DNA of 64,000 nucleotides from Motiliproteus sediminis (GTDB lineage: Bacteria > Pseudomonadota > Gammaproteobacteria > Pseudomonadales > Balneatricaceae), in NCBI RefSeq assembly GCF_017912535.1, contig NZ_JAERQK010000001.1, positions 558,001 to 622,000 of the forward strand, in the 5' to 3' direction. Below, piece after piece: positions 43,696-53,002 of this stretch; positions within the stretch are counted from its first letter, which is position 1; each line of letters starts with the position of its first letter. Below the pieces are notes generated by a model that did not search any database, was not told the DNA's origin, and worked only from the letters and a program-made list of their open reading frames with translations. Both the position numbers and the translations under genes were made by a program.

Positions 43696-44601
43696 ATGCG
43701 TGCTTTATCCTGCATGTTGTCGCCCCTACTTCTCATCTGCATCGCTACCGCCGCGGTCGCGGCCCCGGTCCAGTACCGGGTTGCCGTTATCGACCGGTTC
43801 TATCCCTCGCTCGAAACCTATCAGACGGAGCGAGACATCAGCCTCGACGTAGCCCTTTACGGTTTGGCTGATCTCAACGGTGACCGACGCAGAGAACCCC
43901 TGTATCACGGTGACTTGGTTACCCTGATCGCCAGGCACCCGCAGATCTCTTTTCTTCATTACCCCCTGACAGCCAGCTCCCGACCAACCCATGAAATTCT
44001 CACCAACCTAAGGGAACTCAGGCTCCGCCATCAACGCACCCCGGTCGATGCACTGCTGCTGTGCTGGGAGTCCTCCACCCTGATCAGCGCCTTCGACCCG
44101 CCCTTTAACCGTGACCGCGCGGGGGCCTTCAAACGTCTGATCGATTATTGGGGAATTGAAGATGCGGTCTGGCGCGATACCCGGGAGATTATCGATGAAC
44201 TTGAAGCGCTGGCAGACTTGGGGATCAGGGTGGTCACTATTGCCGGTAACGGCGGCAAACGGATGGTGAATGCCTTCTCCTTTGCCGAGGGGGTAACAAC
44301 TGTCGGCGCAGAGGAAGCAGAGTTGCGTGACTTTGTTGCCGACAACCCCTTTGTCGATACCTACGCGCCGGCGGCGCGGGTGGTGCGCCCGCTGAGTGGG
44401 GTAGATGGCTCTCCGGCGGGGTTTGATATTAACGGTGACGAATGCGCCGATATCACCGCCACCTCGCTGAGCGGCACGAATACGGGCCAGCCGCGCCGAC
44501 GAATGATTAAAGGCTCCTCATTCGCCGCCCCCGCGGCGCTGAAGACGTTACTGCCGGGGCTAGCGGTTGAGACCGACTGCCTTACTCCGGCCGCGCACTA
44601 A
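43696..44601 (+). CDS. Secreted divergent subtilase-like protein
   Basis: The 301-residue protein has a signal peptide (LSPLLLICIATAAVAAP). It then shows remnants of the S8 protease fold in order: VAVIDRF (Asp box), YHGDLVTLI (His box, with HGD in place of HGT), VVTIAGNGG (oxyanion Asn) and IKGSSFAAPAAL (Ser box). The catalytic residues seem present, but the boxes are weak and the protein is small. It may be a true protease with changed specificity or an inactive relative. AGGAGGG precedes the ATG. Confidence 0.75.
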   Translation: MRALSCMLSPLLLICIATAAVAAPVQYRVAVIDRFYPSLETYQTERDISLDVALYGLADLNGDRRREPLYHGDLVTLIARHPQISFLHYPLTASSRPTHEILTNLRELRLRHQRTPVDALLLCWESSTLISAFDPPFNRDRAGAFKRLIDYWGIEDAVWRDTREIIDELEALADLGIRVVTIAGNGGKRMVNAFSFAEGVTTVGAEEAELRDFVADNPFVDTYAPAARVVRPLSGVDGSPAGFDINGDECADITATSLSGTNTGQPRRRMIKGSSFAAPAALKTLLPGLAVETDCLTPAAH

Positions 44602-44785
44602 CCTCTTGCGGCAGTACCTGTAACGACTCGGGACTGACATATTCGCTGTGGCCGCTGCGATCGCGAATCAACACTCGCTCGCCGGCATAGCCGATCACCG
44701 TCGCCAGTTCGCCTTCAACCCTGCACTGGCAATCCATATAGCCGTCGCGAACCAATACGCGCGTGTTTACTTTGAAACGCTCCAT
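44582..44785 (-). CDS. Small hypothetical protein
   Basis: The 67-residue protein starts at ATG 44785 with a GGAGGTGG site upstream. It has an SH3-like or barrel-like pattern (VNTRVLVRDGYMDCQCRVEGELATVIGYAGERVLIRDRSG, read in parts). It overlaps the end of the convergent subtilase-like gene. Function unknown. Confidence 0.65.
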   Translation of the reverse strand: MERFKVNTRVLVRDGYMDCQCRVEGELATVIGYAGERVLIRDRSGHSEYVSPESLQVLPQEVSARPE

Positions 44786-45162
44786 GCTCCACCTCCGTGG
44801 TGACCATTCGCCTCTGTCATTCAGTATCGACGAATTCGTTGGTTTATCCACACAAACACAGAGGAATTGCAGCGCAAGGCGGAGCAAATCGTCAGTTACG
44901 TTGCTTCAAATAGGTAGTCTTTGATTAGATATTTAAAAACAACGCATTGGAGTGACAATGGGAACTGCTTTAGAGGGTTGAGCGGCGGCGGTACGCGGTG
45001 CGCTTATCGGAAGTGAGCCGACGGGTTAACGATGGCGCCCTGCTCTCACGTTCGCAGCTTCCCCTTTTGGGTCCACAGCTTACCCGGAGTCAGATCTGCA
45101 CAATCATCGCCGAAGCCCCGCTACGCGGTCTATGGTTAAGCAAAAACAGTTACAGGATCCCC
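44786..45162. other. Region upstream of glcD
   Basis: About 375 bp between the small gene and the chosen glcD start. The glcD frame stays open back to 44998, but that stretch lacks family-like sequence and no other gene is seen. Promoter of glcDEF expected here. Confidence 0.45.
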
Positions 45163-46629
45163 ATGCACCAATCCCGTTCGCCTGACACCCAGCGCGCCGC
45201 CAAGCTGGCTCCAGGGTTCCGCACCCTGATCGGTTCCGATGCGGTGTTGCTGGAGTCTGAGGATCAACGACCATTCGAATGTGACGGATTGCCGGTATAT
45301 CGTCAGCTGCCGTTGCTCACTCTGCTTCCTGCCGACGAGCAAGAGGTACGCGATATCATGCGCTACTGCCACGAACAGGGTATCGCGGTGGTCCCTCGCG
45401 GAGCGGCTACCGGGTTATCCGGTGGTGCGCTGCCCCACCCCGACGCAGTGCTATTGAGCTTGACGCGCCTCAACCGGATTATCGCTATCGATCCGGTTGC
45501 AGGCAGTGCCCGGGTGCAGCCGGGCGTGCGCAATCTGGCCATCAGTGAAGCCGCCGCAGCGTATGGTCTCTACTACGCCCCGGACCCCTCCTCCCAGATC
45601 GCCTGCACCATCGGCGGTAATGTAGCGGAAAATTCCGGTGGGGTTCACTGCCTCAAGTACGGTTTAACCGTCCACAATCTACTCAAACTGACGCTAGTTA
45701 CGCCTGAGGGTGAGCGCCTTGAACTGGGGAGCGATGCGCCGGATACGCCCGGCTATGATCTGATGGCGCTACTCACCGGTTCCGAAGGGATGTTCGGCGT
45801 TGTGGTGGAGATCACGGTCAAACTGCTCCCGCTGCCGCCGTGTACCCGTGTTGCACTGGCAGATTTTACCGATATCAAACGAGCCGGTGACGCGGTGGGG
45901 GCGATTATCGCCGCGGGCATCATCCCCGCCGGTCTGGAGATGATGGACCAACTGGCGATAGCAGCGGTTGAAGACTTCGTACACGCCGGTTACCCCCGCG
46001 ATGCCGCTGCCATTCTGCTTTGTGAACTGGACGGTAGCCAAGCGGAGGTGGACGCCCAGATGAAGCAGGTTTGCCGGGTACTGAAACAGCAGGGCGCGCG
46101 CCAGGTGCGACTGGCCCGCGATGAGGCCGAGCGTCTACTGTTCTGGAAAGGAAGAAAAACCGCCTTTCCTGCGTTGGGGCGGATCGCCGCAGATTACTAT
46201 TGCATGGATGGTACTATTCCTCGCAGCCATCTGGCGGCGGTGCTGACCCGCATCGCTGAACTGTCTGCCGAGTACGGCTTACCGGTCGCCAACGTGTTTC
46301 ACGCGGGAGACGGCAATCTGCATCCGTTGATCCTTTACGACGCCAATCAACCGGGCGAACTGGAGCGTACCGAAGAGTTAGGCGGACGAATCCTTGAGCT
46401 CTGCATTGAGGTCGGCGGCTCTATCACCGGTGAGCATGGTGTGGGAATGGAAAAGCTCAAACAGATGTGTGCGCAGTTTACCGATGCGGAACTGGCCCAG
46501 TTTCGCCAGCTGCGGGACGCGTTCGACCCTGACCAACGGATGAATCCGGGCAAGGCGGTACCGGACCTCAAGCGCTGCGCGGAGTACCGCGCGCTAGCCC
46601 CCTTGGCGGGCGCGCAGGGCAAGCCATGA
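45163..46629 (+). CDS. glcD: Glycolate oxidase subunit GlcD
   Basis: The 488-residue FAD protein has the PCMH-type FAD domain (VPRGAATGLSGGALPHPDAVLLSLTRL, read in parts; TIGGNVAENSGGVHCLKYG) and the C-terminal HAGDGNLHPLILYD and SITGEHGVGMEK. GlcD with GlcE and GlcF oxidises glycolate to glyoxylate at the membrane. ATG 45163 gives the family N-terminus and follows AGGA. It overlaps glcE by four bases (ATGA). Confidence 0.92.
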   Translation: MHQSRSPDTQRAAKLAPGFRTLIGSDAVLLESEDQRPFECDGLPVYRQLPLLTLLPADEQEVRDIMRYCHEQGIAVVPRGAATGLSGGALPHPDAVLLSLTRLNRIIAIDPVAGSARVQPGVRNLAISEAAAAYGLYYAPDPSSQIACTIGGNVAENSGGVHCLKYGLTVHNLLKLTLVTPEGERLELGSDAPDTPGYDLMALLTGSEGMFGVVVEITVKLLPLPPCTRVALADFTDIKRAGDAVGAIIAAGIIPAGLEMMDQLAIAAVEDFVHAGYPRDAAAILLCELDGSQAEVDAQMKQVCRVLKQQGARQVRLARDEAERLLFWKGRKTAFPALGRIAADYYCMDGTIPRSHLAAVLTRIAELSAEYGLPVANVFHAGDGNLHPLILYDANQPGELERTEELGGRILELCIEVGGSITGEHGVGMEKLKQMCAQFTDAELAQFRQLRDAFDPDQRMNPGKAVPDLKRCAEYRALAPLAGAQGKP

Positions 46630-47708
46630 ACAGCCGGGATCTCAGCGCAGTACTGGCGGAACAGGTACAAGCCGCAGCAGCCAGCGGATCGCGCTTGTCG
46701 TTGCAAGGCGGTAATAGCAAGTCCTTTATGCGAACCAATGCAGCCGCAGACACGCTACTGTCACTGCAGGAGCACCGAGGCGTGGTGCGCTACCAGCCGG
46801 TCGAACTGGTAATTACCGCGCGGGCTGGTACTCCGCTCACCGAGCTGAATGAGGTTCTGGCGTCCCGGGGCCAGATGCTTCCTTTCGAACCTCCTCACTT
46901 TGGCCCGACAGCAACCCTTGGGGGAACCGTGGCCACAGCGCAGTCCGGCCCGGGTCGCGCATACTATGGTGCCGCACGCGATTTCCTGTTGGGCTGCCGC
47001 TTCATCAACGGCCGCGGTGAAACACTGCGCGTCGGCGGCGAAGTGATGAAAAACGTTGCCGGATTCGATCTGGCACGCCTGATGTGTGGCGCGTATGGAA
47101 GCCTCGGGGTGCTATTGGAACTGAGCTTCAAGGTCTTACCCCGACCCGAGTGCAACCGTACGCTGTTACTGGAACACACCGAGGCGGACGCGCTCGCGCT
47201 TTGCCAGCAATTGCGGCGCCGCGCTGCGCCGGCAACAGCGAGCTTCTACCATCAGGGCTGCCTCTACTTGCGCCTGTCCGGGACCGAAGCTGCGGTGAGT
47301 GCGGCGGCCAGCACCCTGGGAGGCCAGATGCTGGCCGCCGATGGCGATATCTGGCGCCTGGTACGGGAGCAGCAGCTGGCGTGTTTCAACGCCGCGCAAA
47401 GCCTCTGGCGGCTGTCGCTGCCAGTCACCTGTGCGCCCTACCCCGAGCCCACGCTATGGGAGTGGAACGGCAGCCAGCGCTGGCTGTTTGCCCCTTCGGA
47501 CAGCTCCGGGCCGGAACGCTGGGCGCGGGAGCATGGCGGTAGCGCCACCCTGTTCAGAAACCGATCAGAGAGGGATCTTCCGCGCTTCCCAGCGCTTGAG
47601 CCCAAACTGGCGGATCTACATCAACGCATTAAGCGGGCTCTTGATCCGTTCGGGGTTTTACCGCCCTGTCCCTACCTGCCTGCGGAGCCTGTCGTCCATG
47701 CAGACTAA
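46626..47708 (+). CDS. glcE: Glycolate oxidase subunit GlcE
   Basis: The 360-residue second FAD-binding subunit has LQGGNSKSFM, PPHFGPTATLGGTVATAQSGPGR (read in parts), and VGGEVMKNVAGFDLARLMCGAYGSLGVLLELSFKVLP (read in parts). It is translationally coupled to glcD and overlaps the glcF start by 11 bases. Confidence 0.92.
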   Translation: MNSRDLSAVLAEQVQAAAASGSRLSLQGGNSKSFMRTNAAADTLLSLQEHRGVVRYQPVELVITARAGTPLTELNEVLASRGQMLPFEPPHFGPTATLGGTVATAQSGPGRAYYGAARDFLLGCRFINGRGETLRVGGEVMKNVAGFDLARLMCGAYGSLGVLLELSFKVLPRPECNRTLLLEHTEADALALCQQLRRRAAPATASFYHQGCLYLRLSGTEAAVSAAASTLGGQMLAADGDIWRLVREQQLACFNAAQSLWRLSLPVTCAPYPEPTLWEWNGSQRWLFAPSDSSGPERWAREHGGSATLFRNRSERDLPRFPALEPKLADLHQRIKRALDPFGVLPPCPYLPAEPVVHAD

Positions 47709-48948
47709 ACTCCCCCGCGAGTTGCTGGCCACCGACGCGGGGCAACGTGCAGATGCTATCCTGCGTAGCTGTGTTCATTGCGGTTTTTGTACCGCGACCT
47801 GTCCGACCTATCTGCTGACCGGTGATGAGCGCGACGGCCCGCGCGGGCGCATCTATCTGATCAAATCGATGCTGGAAGGCAACCCGGTAAGTGAACATAC
47901 CCAGCGCCATCTGGATCGCTGCCTGACCTGCCGAAGCTGCGAAACCACCTGCCCCTCCGGGGTTCAGTACCACCAGCTGCTCGATATCGGACGTGCCGAG
48001 GTCGATCGTCGCGTACCACGGCCCATAGTCTCGCGATGGCTACGCCGGCTGATGCTTTTCTGGCTGCCCCATCGTGGCCGTTTCCGCTGGCTACTGCGAA
48101 CAGGTTGGCTTGTCCGCGGTGTACTGCCCAGGTCGGTACAACGGAAGTTGCCCGTCCGCCAGCGTCCACAATTTACACTGCCACAACCGGCGTTACAGAG
48201 CGAACACCACCGCAGCGTACTACTGCTTCAGGGGTGTGTGCAGGATGCCGCTACCCCTAACACTAATCGTGCGCTGACCCGGCTACTGGCCGAACAGAAT
48301 ATCGCCACGATTACGGTCGCATCAGCCGGCTGCTGTGGCGCATTAAGCCATCACCTGGGCGCAGTCGAACGCGCCCGAGTACAGATGCGCCACAACATCG
48401 ATGCCTGGTGGCCCTATATCGAAGCCGGTGCAGAGGCACTGCTGGTCAGCGCCAGCGGCTGTGGCGCGGAGTTGAAACAGTACGGCCGGTTACTGCAGGA
48501 TGATCCCGCATACGCTGACAAGGCGTCCAGACTGGCGGCGCTGGTTCGCGATCCAAGCGAATGGATCGAGCCGACCTGGCTGAGCACTCTCTCGCCTTCT
48601 GGGGGGCGTGGTCACCGTGTGGCATACCATCCCCCCTGCACGCTGCAACACGGACAGCGCATTACTGGCGCGCCGGAGACCTTGCTAGAAGCGGCCGGTT
48701 ATCAGCTGGTACCGGTCCGGGATAGCCATTTGTGTTGTGGCTCTGCCGGCACCTATTCACTGTTGCAGCCTTCGTTCTCGGAGGCTCTGCTGGAGCGCAA
48801 AACAGCCGCTTTATGCGCAGAGAAACCGGACTGCATCGCCACCGCCAACATCGGCTGCCAACTGCACATTGCCAGTGCCACATCGCTGCCGGTGTATCAC
48901 TGGCTTGAACTGCTGGCTGACGCCCTGCCCGCAGAGAAGCGCGCCTGA
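47698..48948 (+). CDS. glcF: Glycolate oxidase iron-sulfur subunit GlcF
   Basis: The 416-residue protein has two 4Fe-4S motifs (CVHCGFCTATCPTY and CLTCRSCETTCPSG) and two CCG domains (AGCCGALSHHLG and LCCGSAGTYS). The ATG at 47698 overlaps the end of glcE. It passes electrons from the flavins to the quinone pool. No glcC regulator or glcB is nearby. Confidence 0.93.
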   Translation: MQTKLPRELLATDAGQRADAILRSCVHCGFCTATCPTYLLTGDERDGPRGRIYLIKSMLEGNPVSEHTQRHLDRCLTCRSCETTCPSGVQYHQLLDIGRAEVDRRVPRPIVSRWLRRLMLFWLPHRGRFRWLLRTGWLVRGVLPRSVQRKLPVRQRPQFTLPQPALQSEHHRSVLLLQGCVQDAATPNTNRALTRLLAEQNIATITVASAGCCGALSHHLGAVERARVQMRHNIDAWWPYIEAGAEALLVSASGCGAELKQYGRLLQDDPAYADKASRLAALVRDPSEWIEPTWLSTLSPSGGRGHRVAYHPPCTLQHGQRITGAPETLLEAAGYQLVPVRDSHLCCGSAGTYSLLQPSFSEALLERKTAALCAEKPDCIATANIGCQLHIASATSLPVYHWLELLADALPAEKRA

Positions 48949-49007
48949 CCATGCGACCAGGGCTGAAATTGGGTAAGATGGTGACCTTATCGTGGTAAGG
49001 GAATGTC

Positions 49008-49436
49008 ATGGTTTTGCGTAAACTGTTACTGCTGGCCGTCACACTGTTCGGCAGCAGCGCGGCTCTGACCGCACCGACTATTCACCAGTGTGTCATTAAC
49101 GGGGTTCGCACCTTTCAGGACACCCCCTGCCCCAAGCAGGCTCCGATTGAGGCAACGCCTCTGTCGGCGGTGGACCTGGCGACACGTCAGAAGATCGAGA
49201 TCATTACCCAGCGGCGCGATGCGCTGGTCCGTGAACTACGCAACCTAACCCTGCAACGACAACAGGCACTGGTCCGGATGGAGCAGCGCCATCTGCTCAA
49301 CGATGACACTTCGTCCCAACAGCGGGCCCAGGCGGAAGCGGCCCTTGAAGCAGACTACCTGCAGCGCTTTAACAAACTGCGTCAGCGGGTTGCCGATCTG
49401 GACATCCGCCTGGAAAGACTACAGAGCCGTCCCTGA
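49008..49436 (+). CDS. DUF4124-type secreted protein
   Basis: The 142-residue protein has a signal peptide (LLLLAVTLFGSSAALTAP) and an N-terminal DUF4124-like pair of cysteines (HQCVINGVRTFQDTPCPKQA). A long predicted coiled coil follows (VRELRNLTLQRQQALVRMEQR, read in parts). It is probably periplasmic and of unknown function. Confidence 0.8.
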   Translation: MVLRKLLLLAVTLFGSSAALTAPTIHQCVINGVRTFQDTPCPKQAPIEATPLSAVDLATRQKIEIITQRRDALVRELRNLTLQRQQALVRMEQRHLLNDDTSSQQRAQAEAALEADYLQRFNKLRQRVADLDIRLERLQSRP

Positions 49437-49466
49437 CGTCGACAAAAGGGTAAGCGTGGAGTTGTA

Positions 49467-50027
49467 CTAGAGCCAGAAGCCCAGTTTGATCAGCAGCCGG
49501 GTGTTATCGGCATCCACCTCGCTGCCGTTCACGCTGGCACTGCCGGTGAATTGGTGGCGCAACTCCGCTCCCAGAAAAAAGTCCTGATAGCGGTAATGCA
49601 AGCTGGCCCCCAGCTGCAACCCCAGCACTCGCTCTTTGTTACGACTGCCGACATCCACTAAGGCAACACCGGGGCCGAAGCCAAGCTCGAGGTTGGGCTG
49701 AATCATGACCAAATAGTGGGGATTGGCTTCAAAGGTGGAGATGCGCGCACCGTTGGCGTTATAGGTCAGGTGACTGATCTGCTGGCGAATACGATGCCGT
49801 TTGCGCGGCTGCAGTAACAGACTGTTAAATGCGATCTCAACGCCGGTGACCGTATCGGCCTGGCTGCCGTAGTCGGCGTCCATCTGACCGCCCATCATCG
49901 CCAGCGAAAAGCCGGGCCGCCAACTGGGGTCCTGGTAAGCCATAAATACCCAGTCTTCAGCGCTATGCGCCGCCATTGATGCCAGCAGCGCCCCCAGACA
50001 TGCCGCTGTTCTAACAACTCGCTTCAA
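49467..50027 (-). CDS. Outer-membrane beta-barrel protein (PagL/lipid A deacylase-like)
   Basis: The product, 186 residues from a TTG start, has a signal peptide (RVVRTAACLGALLASMAAHSA) and alternating beta-strand pattern. The C-terminus ends in aromatic FWL, as in outer-membrane barrels. The segment FLGAELRHQFTGSA recalls the C-terminal His-containing strand of PagL-type lipid A 3-O-deacylases, but the match is weak. The TTG at 50027 places the signal peptide right; a GTG at 50093 is the longest option. Confidence 0.65.
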   Translation of the reverse strand: MKRVVRTAACLGALLASMAAHSAEDWVFMAYQDPSWRPGFSLAMMGGQMDADYGSQADTVTGVEIAFNSLLLQPRKRHRIRQQISHLTYNANGARISTFEANPHYLVMIQPNLELGFGPGVALVDVGSRNKERVLGLQLGASLHYRYQDFFLGAELRHQFTGSASVNGSEVDADNTRLLIKLGFWL

Positions 50028-50147
50028 CCTGCTGTCCCTTCTGCCGGTGATTATGATGAGCCCGATTCTATCGAAACCCGCGAATAAAACCACCGTTAAA
50101 ACGGGTGGTTACGGCCAAGTTTCCAACCCGGCTAAGAACCTGAGCCC

Positions 50148-50774
50148 TTAGCTGGTGCCAAGCCGGACTCCAATAGCGATCAGCAACAGACCGGTGACCC
50201 CGTCAATCCCACCACTAACCGCGGGACGTGCCAGCCACTGCTTCGCCCGCTGTACGCCCGCAGCCAGGAGCGCCAGCCAAAGCATGCCGATCAGAAAATG
50301 GACTGCTGCCATCGCCAGCGACTGCAGCAGCGCCGAATAGGCAGGGTCAACAAACTGCGGCAGGAATGCCATATAAAACACGATCGGTTTGGGGTTCAGC
50401 AGATTGGATAGCAACCCTTCCCGCAGCGAACGGCTGACGCATAATGACTGACCGGTAACACGCGGTATCTCTACACGGCGACTGCGCCAGGCTGCACGCA
50501 GCCCCTGCACTCCCAGCCAGACCAGATAGGCGGCACCTGCCAGTTTGAGCGCCAAAAAAAGCTCTGCCGAACTCAGCAAAATCACCGACAACCCAGCCGC
50601 GGAGATCGCGGCATGAAAAAACAGCCCCGTGCAAACCCCTACGCTGGTCAACACCCCGTCCCGCCATCCACCCCGCGAGGAGTTGCGAATCACCAGCAAC
50701 GAATCAACTCCGGGCGACAGGGTCAGTACCGTGATCGTCAGTAAAAACGGCCACCACTGAAACTGTTCAAACAC
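50148..50774 (-). CDS. LysE-family amino-acid exporter
   Basis: The 208-residue inner-membrane protein has the motif LSPGVDSLLVIRNSSRGGWRDGVLTSVGV (read in parts) and NLLNPKPIVFYMAFLPQFVDP. It begins with a GTG preceded by GGAGG. RhtB-like; the exported compound is unknown. Confidence 0.9.
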   Translation of the reverse strand: MFEQFQWWPFLLTITVLTLSPGVDSLLVIRNSSRGGWRDGVLTSVGVCTGLFFHAAISAAGLSVILLSSAELFLALKLAGAAYLVWLGVQGLRAAWRSRRVEIPRVTGQSLCVSRSLREGLLSNLLNPKPIVFYMAFLPQFVDPAYSALLQSLAMAAVHFLIGMLWLALLAAGVQRAKQWLARPAVSGGIDGVTGLLLIAIGVRLGTS

Positions 50775-50876
50775 AGCTCTACCTCCGCAGCCTTTAAGGC
50801 ATCACCACGGTAACAACAGAAAGCGCGAATGTAGCAGAACGGTGGCGCCTGCGCAGCTGTTATCAGAATCAGGGGC

Positions 50877-51542
50877 CTAGTGCTCGCCCCCGTCCAGACT
50901 GCCAACCACTCTCTCCTTCAACACCTGTGGCAAAGGGTTTCGGCAGCTGACTGCTACTTCCCCAGCCTCGGGATCAAAAAAGCTGCGGGCAAAAGCGATC
51001 AACACCGGGGGTAGCTCTCCCTGCCCTTGGGGATACGCCTGTTGCAGCGACAGTGACATCTTCTCCAGTTGCTGCATCAAGCGACGACTGCCATCCTCTG
51101 CTACGAACAACCCCCGCGCGTTATGCATCTGCCGTGTGGCATTCTTGAATAGCGCAAGATCGAAACGAAGCTCCCGTGCTAACGCAGCGGCTTGCTTTTG
51201 GGCCTGACGTTGCATCGAGTGGAAGTCATCCCCCCACAAGCTGGCCAGAGTATCAAATCTGGCACCATAACGAGCGTCCAACGGCTCGATAATGCCCAGC
51301 AGGAAAGCCAGATAATGATTGAGAGCGTCGTAGGTGAGAAACCGTTCTAGCTCCTCGTTGGCAGGGCGCTTGCCGGACCGCAGATTCGACTCCACCTCGG
51401 AAATACTCTGTATCGACGGGCGGCTATGGGCGTACACAGCCAGCCGCTCAAAATCGGGTGGCGAGGCTTGTGATGAGGCCTGCCCGGGTCGAGGCAGGAC
51501 CACTGTGGAGACCATTATCAGCAGGTAGAGTAAACGACGCAT
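50877..51542 (-). CDS. Secreted hypothetical protein
   Basis: The 221-residue protein has a signal peptide (LLYLLIMVSTVVLPRPGQA) and a mostly helical mature part (LTYDALNHYLAFLLGIIEPLD). No family recognised. Only one cysteine, near the C-terminus. It is monocistronic, upstream of the divergently transcribed csp gene. Confidence 0.7.
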   Translation of the reverse strand: MRRLLYLLIMVSTVVLPRPGQASSQASPPDFERLAVYAHSRPSIQSISEVESNLRSGKRPANEELERFLTYDALNHYLAFLLGIIEPLDARYGARFDTLASLWGDDFHSMQRQAQKQAAALARELRFDLALFKNATRQMHNARGLFVAEDGSRRLMQQLEKMSLSLQQAYPQGQGELPPVLIAFARSFFDPEAGEVAVSCRNPLPQVLKERVVGSLDGGEH

Positions 51543-51885
51543 CGCTCCAGAATACCTGAATATCCATGGTCCTCTGTGACCGAAGTTACAAAAGCGCTGG
51601 ATTTATTGGTTCGGCCTCATCTGGCGAAATGTGCACCGGGTAGACACGACCGGTTTACCAAAGAGTTGGGCGCTTCGACAGCCCGCTGGCGGCGGCACAA
51701 GAATGGTAACAAAATAACCGTTGCCATCGGTCAGGTAACGCTGTAGAGTGCCAAAAGCTGTGAAAATCAGGCTATTGTTATGACCGGCACTACGAATACC
51801 CCGCCTTGGTGGGTCGTCCTGTACTTCATAAGTAATAACCCGTTTTTCCGCTTTATTAATATTTTGAAGAAACAGGAAAAGATCC
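51543..51885 (+). promoter_or_regulatory. Long leader of the cold-shock gene
   Basis: The 340 bp upstream of the csp gene carry no convincing gene. Cold-shock genes of this type usually have long structured 5' leaders that control mRNA stability and translation at low temperature. The promoter position is not resolved; the leader may start anywhere between about 51600 and 51800. Confidence 0.5.
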
Positions 51886-52095
51886 ATGTCTCAGACAGTT
51901 ACTGGCAAAGTTAAGTTTTTCAACGAAACTAAAGGCTTCGGCTTCATCGAGCAGGAAAACGGCCCGGACGTATTCGTTCACTTCAGCGCCATCCAGAGCG
52001 ACGGTTTCAAGACTCTGGCTGACGGCCAGGCAGTAGAGTTCACTATCGGTCAAGGCCAGAAAGGCCCGCAGGCTGAGAACGTACGTCCTCTGTAA
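51886..52095 (+). CDS. Cold-shock protein, CspA family
   Basis: The 69-residue protein is a single OB-fold with both RNA-binding motifs: KGFGFIEQE and VFVHFSAI. It starts [14 protein letters not shown] and matches CspA-type length. It acts as an RNA chaperone. A terminator follows at 52116-52140. Confidence 0.95.
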   Translation: MSQTVTGKVKFFNETKGFGFIEQENGPDVFVHFSAIQSDGFKTLADGQAVEFTIGQGQKGPQAENVRPL

Positions 52096-52115
52096 GCTGA
52101 CGTATTGAATAAAAA

Positions 52116-52140
52116 GGTCGCCCAGAGGCGGCCTTTTTTT
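52116..52140 (+). terminator. Rho-independent terminator of the csp gene
   Basis: The stem GGTCGCC/GGCGGCC with a short loop is followed by seven T. It lies 21 bp after the stop. Confidence 0.9.
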
Positions 52141-52164
52141 GTCCCACATGCGCGTTAAGCGACT

Positions 52165-52455
52165 TCACTCCATCCTGTAACGGCGCAGGATCTCCACCAC
52201 CTCCACCTCGTAGTCCCGATACCACTCGGCTTTGCCGCGCTGTTGCGCGCTGCGATGGACGGCATCCTGCTTCCAGTGGTTGATCGCCTCAAGGGACTCC
52301 CAGTAAGAAATGGCGATCTCGCGGCCATTCTCGCACACCGACTCAAACCCAACGCAGCCGTAATGATCCATGGCGCTCTGGCGCAACTGTGCCGCCGTTG
52401 CATAGTAAGCATTATCAAGCTGCCGCGAACGAGCTTTAAAGATGACCGCGAACAT
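52165..52455 (-). CDS. Antibiotic biosynthesis monooxygenase-like (ABM) protein
   Basis: The 96-residue protein is a small alpha/beta ferredoxin-like barrel with the ABM pattern: FAVIFKARSRQLDNAYYATAAQLRQSA (read in parts), GCVGFESVCENGREIAISYWESLEAINHWKQD (read in parts), ending YEVEVVEILRRYR. Such proteins act in quinone oxidation or heme degradation, but many have unknown roles. It follows the DUF188 gene by two bases. Confidence 0.88.
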   Translation of the reverse strand: MFAVIFKARSRQLDNAYYATAAQLRQSAMDHYGCVGFESVCENGREIAISYWESLEAINHWKQDAVHRSAQQRGKAEWYRDYEVEVVEILRRYRME

Positions 52456-52457
52456 GG

Positions 52458-52910
52458 CTAACTCCTCGCCTGCTGAGCCAGATAACGATCCAGCGCGTTG
52501 GCGAACTCTCGCCGGTCAGTATCGGACAGGGCCGACGGGCCACTGGTCTGGATGCCGCTGGAGCGCAGCGTTTCAAAGAAATCACGCATATTGAGGCGCG
52601 CGCGGACATTGTCAGCGGTGAGCTCCTCCCCCCGTGGGGAGAGCACTCGCGCGCCCTTTTCAATCACTTCTGCCGACAGCGGAATATCAGAAGTAATCAC
52701 CAGATCACCCTCTTCGACCCGTCGCACAATCTCGTTATCAGCCACGTCGAACCCACTGGCAACTCGAATCGCACGGATAAACGCTGAAGGCGGTACTCTT
52801 AGTGACTGGTTCGCAACCAGCGTAAGCTCGGTTTGCGTTCGCTCGGCGGCACGAAACAGCATCTCTTTGATCGCGTTCGGACAGGCATCGGCATCTACCC
52901 AGATCGACAT
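52458..52910 (-). CDS. YaiI/YqxD-family protein (DUF188)
   Basis: The 150-residue protein has the DUF188 signature at its start ([24 protein letters not shown], read in parts), then [30 protein letters not shown] (read in parts). It is a PIN-like fold with acidic residues (DAD, TSD) that suggest a metal-dependent nuclease, though no activity is established. It sits directly upstream of the ABM gene. Confidence 0.9.
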   Translation of the reverse strand: MSIWVDADACPNAIKEMLFRAAERTQTELTLVANQSLRVPPSAFIRAIRVASGFDVADNEIVRRVEEGDLVITSDIPLSAEVIEKGARVLSPRGEELTADNVRARLNMRDFFETLRSSGIQTSGPSALSDTDRREFANALDRYLAQQARS

Positions 52911-53002
52911 AACCAGTACTCAAGCTTTGGAACAAGCGGTGATTCTGACGCAGAACAGGATCCAAATAAACGCCAGCAGCAATAATTCAGCCATGCTGCA
53001 AT

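Noticed and set aside
44998-45162. Open extension of the glcD frame upstream of 45163
   Set aside because: No family-like residues. The ATG at 45163 has an AGGA site and gives the usual GlcD N-terminus.
51603-51887. Minus-strand 94-codon frame opposite the csp leader
   Set aside because: Composition looks random and it overlaps the expected cold-shock leader.
52920-52994. A 24-codon hydrophobic frame (MAELLLLAFIWILF...) between DUF188 and the GGDEF gene
   Set aside because: Too short to support without conservation; no clear ribosome-binding site.
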